Shown: positions 14,139 through 20,519 of the stretch, piece by piece | Layout of the letters: every line of letters starts with the position of its first letter | How positions within the stretch are numbered: the first letter of the stretch is position 1 | From: Lachnospiraceae bacterium UBA3692 | GTDB lineage: Bacteria; Bacillota; Clostridia; Lachnospirales; Lachnospiraceae | Direction of reading: 5' to 3' | DNA: 20,519 nt | NCBI GenBank assembly: GCA_002372815.1 | Contig: DFIR01000078.1 | Coordinates: forward strand, 1-20,519 | Position numbers and translations under genes: made by a program | Notes under the pieces: generated by a model | Seen by the model: only the letters and a program-made list of their open reading frames with translations | What the model was told of the DNA's origin: nothing | Database searches by the model: none

Positions 14139-16007
14139 TCAGTAATACAGGATGACAGGCATCCGGGGCTCCACATACTCATACATCTTCGCGGCCTGGT
14201 CGACGGGCATGTTCACGCATCCGTGGGACCCGCTGTTCTTGTAGATGGTGCCGCCGAACGCGCTGCGCCACCAGGCGTCGTGGAATCCGCAGCCGTCGTA
14301 GAAAGGCATCCAGTATCCCACCTTGGTGCTGTATTCCGGCCTGCCGTTGGACTGGATGTCACCCGTCAGCGTAGCGTCCTTCTTCTTGAACATGATCCCG
14401 TAGATCCCGGTCGGTGTGCCGTGGCCGTTGGAAGTCGTGCCGGAGACGCAGGGACTGGAGACGACCTGCTTGCCGTCGTGGTAGACATAGACCATCTGGG
14501 CGGAGAGGTTCACCTCGATGTAGTCGTCGCCGATGCCGTCATTGTCCTGTGAATGTCCCGGGTACTCCCAGTTCCAGTAGACCGGTTCCCGCTCGACCTT
14601 CTTGCCGTCTTTGAGCTCCTGCTTGAGCTGTTCGATCTCCGCGTAATAGTCCATCTGGTAGCCGTAATCGCCGCCCTTGATCGTGACCTCGCCGATCCCG
14701 GTGGCGTGGAACTTGCGGCTCCTTCCCATGGTGTTGGTGTCGTCATAGAGCTGGTCCACGAAGGCGACGACCTTCTCGTCCCAGACCTTGTCGTCCTTGT
14801 AAGGCTTCCCGTCCTTGTCCTTGGAGAGCCAGCCGATGGTGGTCTCCGCGTCCAGGACGCGCTTCTCACCGTCCGGAAGGACGTAGGTGATGCTCGCGGC
14901 CAGGTATTTGTTGAGTTTATTGACCTGCTTGTTCAGTTCCTCGTTGTCGGAGCGCACGGCGGGCTCCGCGTAGGCGTTCTCCAGCTCCGCCACATTGATC
15001 ACGGCGGCAGCCTTCTGCACTTCGCCTTCCTTCCGGTCCGTATTCACAGCCTCGCCGGAGATCCGCAGGGCATCCTGCTGCACCTGGGCGCGCACCGCCT
15101 CAACGACCACGTCAGGATTGACGGTCTCGCCCTCCTCCTCGGGGACGATGACGAAGCCGTTGTCCTTCTGCTCAATATACGCGTCTTTCGGCGCCTTCAT
15201 GCGCGTCGCCTGCAGTTCGGGGAGTCTCCGGACCGCGGCTTCCAGCTGCGCGTCGTCGTAGGTGAAGGACTCCGCCATGGTGTAGGCGCGGTCCTCCAGA
15301 TAGCCGTAGATCCACTGCCATTTGTCCTGGCTGGCGAGATAGCGCGCCGCGCTGCCGTCCGAGACGTAACCGAAGCCCATCTCCTCGCCGGTCAGCGTCT
15401 CCGTGCTGCCGTCCCGGAACGCGACGTCGACGGTGTAGTTCTCCGCCTTCTCCGCGAAGATGTTCTCCGCCTGTGACGCGGTCATGCCGCTGACATCGAC
15501 GCCGTTGATGCTCGTCCGCTCAAAGAAGCGGTTCTCATACTGCTGCGCTTTGTAGGCATATCCGCCGCAGCCCGCGAGGACCAGCAGGAACAGGAGCACC
15601 GCGAAGATCCTTCCGAACGGGATCCGGAAGGCGTCCTCCTCGTCCTCTTCCTCCTCTTCCGGCGCATTCTGCACCGGCTGTGCCGGCTGCGCCTGCTGCG
15701 CTCTGGGCGGGTCCGCAGGCTTCTCCTGCGGGGCTTCCGCCGCCTGCGCCGCGGGAGCTGCCTTCTGCGCCGCGGGAGCTGCCGTTTCCTCCGGAGCTGC
15801 TCCGGCAGGCACTGCCTTCGCGCCGCCGTCCGTCAGGACCGACGGGCGGATGCGCACCGGCTTCGTGGCCGGATTCTCCGGTCCGTCACCGGGCTGCTGT
15901 CCGCCGGCTGCCGTCTCTGCCCCTGCGGGGCCGTTCTCCGGCACACCGGCAGGTGTCTGTACTTCCGTTGTCTCTGTGATCCCGGATGCAAGATCTCTAT
16001 CCGTCAT
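14139..16007 (-). CDS. Membrane-anchored L,D-transpeptidase (YkuD) with peptidoglycan-binding domain
   Basis: Forms 3-3 cross-links in peptidoglycan or attaches proteins to it. The 622-residue protein starts with a cytoplasmic Pro/Ala/Gln-rich, disordered-looking region (about 1-115), then a Glu/Asp stretch (117-125) and one membrane segment (about 130-152). The extracellular part begins with SINGVDVSGMTASQAENIF, a VanW/YoaR-like peptidoglycan-binding domain, and ends with a YkuD domain. That domain has GHGTPTGIYGI, FHDAWWR and the catalytic motif SGSHGCVNMP with H595 and C597. An ATG at 16034 is nine codons upstream; 16007 is chosen because GGAGG lies directly before it, though the spacing is short. 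It begins 49 bases after ppaC. Lachnospiraceae commonly carry several such enzymes. Confidence 0.92.
   Translation of the reverse strand: MTDRDLASGITETTEVQTPAGVPENGPAGAETAAGGQQPGDGPENPATKPVRIRPSVLTDGGAKAVPAGAAPEETAAPAAQKAAPAAQAAEAPQEKPADPPRAQQAQPAQPVQNAPEEEEEDEEDAFRIPFGRIFAVLLFLLVLAGCGGYAYKAQQYENRFFERTSINGVDVSGMTASQAENIFAEKAENYTVDVAFRDGSTETLTGEEMGFGYVSDGSAARYLASQDKWQWIYGYLEDRAYTMAESFTYDDAQLEAAVRRLPELQATRMKAPKDAYIEQKDNGFVIVPEEEGETVNPDVVVEAVRAQVQQDALRISGEAVNTDRKEGEVQKAAAVINVAELENAYAEPAVRSDNEELNKQVNKLNKYLAASITYVLPDGEKRVLDAETTIGWLSKDKDGKPYKDDKVWDEKVVAFVDQLYDDTNTMGRSRKFHATGIGEVTIKGGDYGYQMDYYAEIEQLKQELKDGKKVEREPVYWNWEYPGHSQDNDGIGDDYIEVNLSAQMVYVYHDGKQVVSSPCVSGTTSNGHGTPTGIYGIMFKKKDATLTGDIQSNGRPEYSTKVGYWMPFYDGCGFHDAWWRSAFGGTIYKNSGSHGCVNMPVDQAAKMYEYVEPRMPVILYY
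15744..15783 (-). repeat. Two-copy 21-base repeat in the Ala/Pro-rich region of the L,D-transpeptidase
   Basis: CTGCGCCGCGGGAGCTGCC occurs at 15744-15762 and 15765-15783, a 21-base period encoding a seven-residue unit of the form AAPAAQ-x within the cytoplasmic low-complexity region. A recent in-frame duplication is likely, and it shows that this segment tolerates length change. Confidence 0.8.
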
Positions 16008-16030
16008 TTTCCCTCCATGCAGAATCGCGT

Positions 16031-16042
16031 GCACCGCGGTGC
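16031..16042. other. Palindrome GCACCGCGGTGC in the ppaC to L,D-transpeptidase gap
   Basis: A perfect 12-base palindrome flanked by CGCGT/ACGCG on the transcribed strand, with three unpaired C on one side. It can form a GC-rich hairpin just before the ribosome binding site of the transpeptidase gene. There is no T-run, so it is not an intrinsic terminator; it could be an mRNA processing or stability element. Confidence 0.35.
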
Positions 16043-16056
16043 GGGACGCGGATCTC

Positions 16057-17694
16057 TTATGAATACTTTTGAATGACCGCCGTCAGTGCAGGGACGATCT
16101 GTGACTTTCTCGAAAGGATGCCCTTCTGGAAGCTGTAGCCCCGGCCTTCCGTGTCCGGGAACGCCTCCTTGGCCCAGTCCTTCTTCTCGCCGGAGGCGAT
16201 GAAGACGGAGCCGTGGTCCAGGATGCTGGTCATGGCGAGCACGCAGAGGTCCAGATCCTTCTTGGATGTGAAGATGTCCAGCTCCTCCTGCATCTGTTCC
16301 GCCATGAGGGCGGCCGTACCGGCGTCCGGCACGATCACCTGGGAGATCATGGTCCGGCACCCCTCGATATTGAAGAATTTGATATCCGTGTTGATCAGCT
16401 CCTGCCCGGTCTTGCCGTGGACGTCCGAGCTCACCGTGAACATGTCCTTCGCGAACTCGTCGATGTCCAGGTCCGCCAGTGCCGCGAGGATATTGGCGGT
16501 CTGTCTGTCCCGCTCCGTAGTGGTGGGGGACTGGAACTTCAGCGTGTCCGAGAGGATCGCACCGAGCAGGAGCCCCGCCAGGTTCGACGGGATCGGCACC
16601 TGGTTCTCGCGGAAGATGGTCGCCACGATCGTCGCGCTCGAGCCGACGATCTCGTTTCGGAACGCGACCGGGCGGTTGGTCGAGAAATCGCTGATCCTGT
16701 GGTGGTCGATGACCTCCAGCACTTCCGCCTTCTCGATGGCGCGGACCGACTGGGAGAACTCGTTGTGGTCGACCATGATGATCTTCTTGTTGCGGGCGGT
16801 CATCACGTGATAGCGCGAGACCAGGCCCTTCAGATGGTGCTGCTCGTCGATGACCGGGTAGGAGCGGAAGCGGCTGCGCGTGATCTTCTTGCCGACCTCC
16901 TCGACCAGCTCGGAGTCATAGTAGCAGATCGGCTTCTCGTGCATGATCTGCGAGACCGGCGGTGCGAAGAAGACGTATCTGGCCGTATTCATCGTCTTGT
17001 GCCCGGAGATCATGACGCTGCAGTTGTTGGCCTTGGCGGCCGCGAGAACGTCTTCCCTGATCTCGTCCGCGCGGACGACGATCAGCACGCCGGCGCCCTT
17101 CTCGATGACCTCGAGCTGGCACTCCGGGTCGTCGCCGACGATCACGATCTTGTCGCTGACATTGAAGATATCGATCGGTCCCTTGGTGATCGCGATCACG
17201 CTGACCTGGCCGTTGAGATGCAGATCCGGCGAACGGTAGATGATCTGCCCGCTGATCGCCGTGGCGATATTCTCCGTGGAGACCTCCGCCAGGTGGGTGC
17301 GGTTGTCCGCGGTATCGCCCATCGCGACGACGGCCGCGTCGTTGAAGGTCACGACGCCCAGCACGCGGTTGTCACTGTCCACCACGCAGCAGGTCTTCTG
17401 GCTGGTCCTGCGCATCTCGCCGATCATCTCGAAGATCGTATCGTCCGGGTACATCACGACCGGCTGGTCCAGCTCGATCTCCCCGAGCTTCACCCGCGCA
17501 TCCTCCAGGAACATCGGTTCCTCGAATCCGAACCTGTTCAGCAGGTACTTGGACTCGGCGTTCAGCTGTCCGAGTCTGCAGGGAACGGCCTTGACGCCGC
17601 TGCATCGCTTATAGAACGCATAGCCGACCGCCGCCGCGACAGAGTCTGTGTCGGGGTGCTTGTGGCCGGTCACATAGATGGTCTCCTGGTTCAC
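16057..17694 (-). CDS. ppaC: Manganese-dependent inorganic pyrophosphatase with CBS and DRTGG regulatory domains
   Basis: Family II pyrophosphatase, splitting pyrophosphate to phosphate. The 545-residue protein has the DHH-family metal motif GHKHPDTDS (H13, D15, D17) at the N-terminus. An inserted regulatory module spans about residues 72-305: CBS, then a DRTGG domain at about 140-245, then a second CBS. The catalytic core resumes with MVDHNEFSQSV, VIDHHRISDF (DHH at 331-333) and the DHHA2 part with LLGAILSDTLKFQSPTTTERD. In characterised clostridial enzymes this insert makes activity respond to adenine nucleotides. The start is GTG at 17694, five bases after AAAGGAGG; the open frame runs upstream into the patatin gene without a good start. 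It begins 31 bases after the patatin-like gene. Confidence 0.95.
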   Translation of the reverse strand: MNQETIYVTGHKHPDTDSVAAAVGYAFYKRCSGVKAVPCRLGQLNAESKYLLNRFGFEEPMFLEDARVKLGEIELDQPVVMYPDDTIFEMIGEMRRTSQKTCCVVDSDNRVLGVVTFNDAAVVAMGDTADNRTHLAEVSTENIATAISGQIIYRSPDLHLNGQVSVIAITKGPIDIFNVSDKIVIVGDDPECQLEVIEKGAGVLIVVRADEIREDVLAAAKANNCSVMISGHKTMNTARYVFFAPPVSQIMHEKPICYYDSELVEEVGKKITRSRFRSYPVIDEQHHLKGLVSRYHVMTARNKKIIMVDHNEFSQSVRAIEKAEVLEVIDHHRISDFSTNRPVAFRNEIVGSSATIVATIFRENQVPIPSNLAGLLLGAILSDTLKFQSPTTTERDRQTANILAALADLDIDEFAKDMFTVSSDVHGKTGQELINTDIKFFNIEGCRTMISQVIVPDAGTAALMAEQMQEELDIFTSKKDLDLCVLAMTSILDHGSVFIASGEKKDWAKEAFPDTEGRGYSFQKGILSRKSQIVPALTAVIQKYS

Positions 17695-17725
17695 GGGTGC
17701 CTCCTTTCGTGGTGCGTGTGTTCCG

Positions 17726-18580
17726 TCAGCTGTCTCTCTCCATAAAGGCACACAGAGCGTCCCACTTCTCCTCCGCCGCGGCTCTTCCGAGCTCATAGAC
17801 GCGCAGGAGTTCCCCCTGGTCGTTCTCTGTGTGGGCAATGTGCAGCGACTCCGCCGGCTGAATGACGAAGGCCCTCCCGGCCTCCGCCTCGGCGCGGATG
17901 TAGGCGGTGTCGCGGTTGTACCGCACGTGCCTCGTCGCGGAAGCCTTCACGAAAGCCGGATAGCGCGCATACATCACGGCGATCGCCGGCTGCAGCCTGT
18001 TCGGCTGCCTCACGTAGTCCGCGGGCTGCGTGAGGATCAGTACATTTCTCTCATAGCCTGCGCGCTGGAAGTAGCGCAGCGGGATGGAATCGGCGATCCC
18101 GCCGTCCAGCAGGAGCTGCCCGTCGATCCGCACGATCCGGGAGACGAGCGGCATGGAGGCCGTCGCGCGGAACCAGTCCATCTCCTCCCGGTCCCCTCTG
18201 TAGACGCGGTGATAGATCGGGCGGCCCGTCCGCACGTCCGTGCACACGACGTAGAAAGGCATCGGGTTCTCCTCGAACGCCTTCGTGTCGAACGGATCCA
18301 GTTCCTCCGGGATCCTGCGGTAGCAGAGCTCCGTCCCGTAAATATTGCCCGTGGTCAGCAGGGAGTAGAAACTGCAGTAGTTCCTGTCCTTCCCGTATTT
18401 CATATTGTAGCGGAGGCACCGGCCGTTCTGGCGCGACTTGAAGTTGCAGCCGAACACCGCGCCGGCCGAAACGCCGATGGCGCCGTCGAAGGTCAGACCT
18501 CTCTCGATCATCACGTCCGTGACGCCCGCGGTGAACAGTCCGCGCATGGCGCCGCCTTCCATTACCAGTCCTGTCTTCAC
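17726..18580 (-). CDS. Patatin-like phospholipase (YjjU-type)
   Basis: Predicted serine acyl hydrolase acting on membrane or other lipids. The 284-residue protein opens with the oxyanion loop EGGAMRGLFTAGV (residues 8-20). The nucleophile elbow GVSAG follows at 36-40 (S38), and the catalytic aspartate is in LLLDGGIADSIPL (D159), so the Ser-Asp dyad is complete. No signal peptide or membrane segment is seen. It starts with GTG at 18580, sharing one base with the TAG of the lipoprotein gene (TAGTG), with AAAGG eight bases upstream. That overlap implies translational coupling and perhaps a joint envelope task (inference). Substrate is unknown. Confidence 0.9.
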   Translation of the reverse strand: MKTGLVMEGGAMRGLFTAGVTDVMIERGLTFDGAIGVSAGAVFGCNFKSRQNGRCLRYNMKYGKDRNYCSFYSLLTTGNIYGTELCYRRIPEELDPFDTKAFEENPMPFYVVCTDVRTGRPIYHRVYRGDREEMDWFRATASMPLVSRIVRIDGQLLLDGGIADSIPLRYFQRAGYERNVLILTQPADYVRQPNRLQPAIAVMYARYPAFVKASATRHVRYNRDTAYIRAEAEAGRAFVIQPAESLHIAHTENDQGELLRVYELGRAAAEEKWDALCAFMERDS

Positions 18581-19962
18581 TATTTCTGCCTTTCTCCGGT
18601 CTCTTCCTCCGAGCCTTCCTCTGTGCCCTCTTCCGTCTCCTCCTCCGTCTCCGGCGGGGCGGACTTCACGAAGACGGCCGTGCGCTTCTCCTGGTCGATC
18701 TCGCAGTCCACGTGCAGGAGCATCTGCAGGTCCTTCAGGTTGTAGGCGCGGCCGCTGACGGTGCCGTTGGAGCCGGCGTTCGTGCTGCCGCCGCTGCCGC
18801 CCCGGACGAGCTGCGCAGGCACGTCCGAGAGGGTCTGCGCCGTGTTGTCACAGATCAGCTGCAGTCTCCCGAAAGCGTAAGGTGTGGCTTCCGTCTCCCT
18901 GAGCACCAGCTGTGCGGTCCACTCCGAGCCGTCGATGCTCCACGACGCCCTCCACGTCCCGGGAAAATACAGTCCGCCCAGATCCTCCACGAAGCGGGCG
19001 AAGGTGCCTCTTCCCTCATATTCATAAGGACCGCCGTCAAAATCCTGGCAGGGGTCCAGCGTCTTCATCCAGTACTCGCCTCCGACCCGGTCATATTCCA
19101 GCTGAAAGACACCGGAGTCCGAGACGTCCGTTTCGCCGATCTTCGTGACGCGAAGGACCGGGGCCGGGTACTTGCTCCAGAGCGTGTCGCCGGGGTCGTA
19201 ATATTTTCTCCCTAGGATCTTGGCTCTGTCCACGTAGTCGTTGGTGAGCTGTTCCGTCACCGCCGCCGTGTCCAGTTCCTCCCCGTTGGAGGTGAAAGCC
19301 ACCTCGCCGATCCGGTAGAAGACGCGGTAGGCGCTGCTCGTCCAGCTGAAGCGCGTGTCGTCGTCCGGCAGGCGCTTGTCCGGCTGCAGGTAGACCTGTA
19401 CGCTCCGGACCGCCGGGGCCGGCATGCCGGAGATCGAAGTGTCCGACATGTGCAGGGCCAGCACCCTGTTGATATCCGTCAGGAGGGACGCGCACTCCGC
19501 GATCTCCTCCGCATTCTCCAGAAAGACCTGCATGCTGCAGACACTGCCCAGAATGCTGTTTCCTCCTGTCCAGTTGATCCGCACGTCCAGTCCGTAGGCG
19601 GTGATCAGCTCCCCGATCAGTGCCTGCCGGCTCCGGATCACGCTGTCGCAGTAGTTGTCGCTCACATACCGGACGGTCCTCCCGGGGGTCCCGGCGCTGC
19701 CGCTCTCCCGCCGCACGCCGGTCACGATATCGAACGCCACGTCGTCGCTGCAGCGGAAATGGTAGACCGCTCCGCCGCCTTCGGACGTGATCTCTTCATA
19801 AGAAAGATAGCGGACATCTTCTCCGAAGCGGTTCACCGCGTACGCGCGGATCTCCTCCTCCGTATAACCTGCGGGCTTCGCCTCCTCCTTGTCGCCGCAT
19901 CCGGCGAGCAGGGCACAGGCAAGCACAAGCGCCGCAAGTACCGCTGTCAGTCCTCTCTTCAC
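18580..19962 (-). CDS. Lipoprotein with possible stalk-like (copper amine oxidase N-type) C-terminal domain
   Basis: The 460-residue protein has a clear lipoprotein signal, MKRGLTAVLAALVLACALLA followed by the lipidated cysteine in LAGC (C22), then a charged stretch. It is therefore anchored outside the membrane. I do not recognise the main region (about 30-400). It looks like a soluble alpha/beta protein with four or more scattered cysteines. Near residues 403-435, GRAYNLKDLQMLLHVDCEID followed by KRTAVFV resembles the stalk-type repeat found in many Firmicute surface proteins. The last 25 residues are Glu/Thr-rich. The start is GTG at 19962, overlapping the upstream stop as GTGA, with AGGAGGAG upstream. 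The stop overlaps the patatin start. Function unknown. Confidence 0.8.
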   Translation of the reverse strand: MKRGLTAVLAALVLACALLAGCGDKEEAKPAGYTEEEIRAYAVNRFGEDVRYLSYEEITSEGGGAVYHFRCSDDVAFDIVTGVRRESGSAGTPGRTVRYVSDNYCDSVIRSRQALIGELITAYGLDVRINWTGGNSILGSVCSMQVFLENAEEIAECASLLTDINRVLALHMSDTSISGMPAPAVRSVQVYLQPDKRLPDDDTRFSWTSSAYRVFYRIGEVAFTSNGEELDTAAVTEQLTNDYVDRAKILGRKYYDPGDTLWSKYPAPVLRVTKIGETDVSDSGVFQLEYDRVGGEYWMKTLDPCQDFDGGPYEYEGRGTFARFVEDLGGLYFPGTWRASWSIDGSEWTAQLVLRETEATPYAFGRLQLICDNTAQTLSDVPAQLVRGGSGGSTNAGSNGTVSGRAYNLKDLQMLLHVDCEIDQEKRTAVFVKSAPPETEEETEEGTEEGSEEETGERQK

Positions 19963-20519
19963 TCCTGGCTCTCCTCCTGCGTTCCGTACTGCACCTGCGT
20001 GTCCTGACGATCGCTGCCGCGGTCCTTCAGAAGATAGACCACCGCACAGACGGCGATCAGGGCCAGGATCACGAGCGTGACGATGTACTTCTCAAAGTTC
20101 GTCTTCTTCCTCCTGGTGCGGCTGCGCTCGAGGCGCTCATAGTGGTGCTCGAGTTCTGCCTTCCGCTGTGCCCTTCCGGTGGTAAAAGGCGCGGCCGCCG
20201 CCCGGAAGACGCCGACGAAGGCCATGCCGATCGCGACGAAGAAGTCGCGGATATAATAGACGACCGACCACAGGAATTTCGTGAACGGGGTGGCGTACTC
20301 CCGCTCCGCGGGGGCCTCCTCCGATGAACTCTCTTCTGCGGATTCCTCTGCTGTGTCCTCCGCAGATTCCTCCGCCGCCGGTTCCTCCGCGTCAGCAGCT
20401 GTTTCCTCTGCCACGTGGATCTCTTCTGCGGGGATCTCCTCCGCGTCTGCGGGTGTCTCCTCATGCGCGGGCATTTCTTCCGCGTCTGCAGGCGTTTCCT
20501 CTGCCGCGGTCATTTCCTC
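19959..20519 (-). CDS. Acidic-repeat two-membrane-segment protein, start outside window
   Basis: 186 codons are visible. The N-terminal part is a Glu/Ala/Thr/Pro low-complexity region with repeats of the form EETPADAEE-x-PA. Next comes a hydrophobic stretch FTKFLWSVVYYIRDFFVAIG, an Arg/Lys-rich middle, a clear membrane segment KYIVTLVILALIAVCAVVYL and a short polar tail. An ATG at 20513 is in frame but is preceded by GAG GAA, which continues the same repeat pattern with no properly spaced ribosome binding site, so I treat the gene as truncated at its 5' end. It overlaps the lipoprotein start by four bases (GTGA). I do not recognise the family. It may be a scaffold or anchoring protein of the envelope (inference). 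Confidence 0.7.
   Translation of the reverse strand, partial: EEMTAAEETPADAEEMPAHEETPADAEEIPAEEIHVAEETAADAEEPAAEESAEDTAEESAEESSSEEAPAEREYATPFTKFLWSVVYYIRDFFVAIGMAFVGVFRAAAAPFTTGRAQRKAELEHHYERLERSRTRRKKTNFEKYIVTLVILALIAVCAVVYLLKDRGSDRQDTQVQYGTQEESQE
20331..20519 (-). repeat. Imperfect repeats encoding the acidic N-terminal region
   Basis: Imperfect copies of a plus-strand motif close to TCTTCCGCGTCTGCAGG (for example around 20411-20500) encode EETPADAEE-like units. They are variable in spacing and synonymous codons. The tract reaches the window edge, so its full length is unknown. Confidence 0.6.

Noticed and set aside
16213..17745. 510-codon plus-strand ORF
   Set aside because: Antisense shadow of ppaC with no recognisable domain.
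20511..20513. ATG taken as the true start of the acidic membrane protein
   Set aside because: The two preceding codons are GAG GAA, continuing the repeat, and no properly spaced ribosome binding site is present; the gene probably begins outside the window.

Overview
The window looks like chromosomal core-type DNA from a GC-rich member of the Clostridia, most likely Lachnospiraceae-like. The basis is the block ireB - ruvX - DUF1292 - RNase J - YceG-like - U32 peptidase, the SEC-C-tagged methionine aminopeptidase, the four-cysteine MetG, the CBS/DRTGG-type pyrophosphatase and strong AGGAGG-type ribosome binding sites. This placement is recalled family context; no database was searched. All 18 protein genes I accept lie on the minus strand. 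The many long plus-strand ORFs are antisense shadows of GC-rich genes.

Right-hand block (20519 down to 11233, transcribed leftwards). An acidic-repeat membrane protein (its start lies outside the window), a lipoprotein and a patatin-like lipase follow each other with stop/start overlaps. They are followed at short distances by a CBS-domain Mn-dependent pyrophosphatase (ppaC), an L,D-transpeptidase, an ADP-ribose-pyrophosphatase-like Nudix hydrolase and a GH36 alpha-galactosidase. The theme is cell envelope plus phosphate/nucleotide housekeeping, with one sugar hydrolase. The block ends at a perfect 19-bp stem hairpin (11147-11203).

Intergenic region (10781-11232). It holds a good sigma-A promoter for the left-hand operon (10844-10872), two sets of short direct repeats, an AT-rich stretch, and a candidate plus-strand small RNA (about 11066-11208). 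The predicted RNA has a 13-bp hairpin with a C-rich loop, a second C-rich stretch in a linker, and the terminator hairpin. I consider this the most interesting non-coding signal in the window.

Left-hand block (10780 down to 1). ireB, ruvX, a DUF1292 gene, RNase J, a short YceG/MltG-like membrane protein without the catalytic domain, a U32 tRNA-hydroxylation protein, trkA-trkH (overlapping by 4 bases), larC with a 74-residue His/Asp run, map and the first 265 codons of metG. Gaps are mostly under 75 bases, so a long operon is plausible. The exception is a 121-base structured gap before the U32 gene, where relatives as I recall them often carry an O-methyltransferase gene.

No tRNA, rRNA, CRISPR array, IS element, phage gene or integrase was seen.
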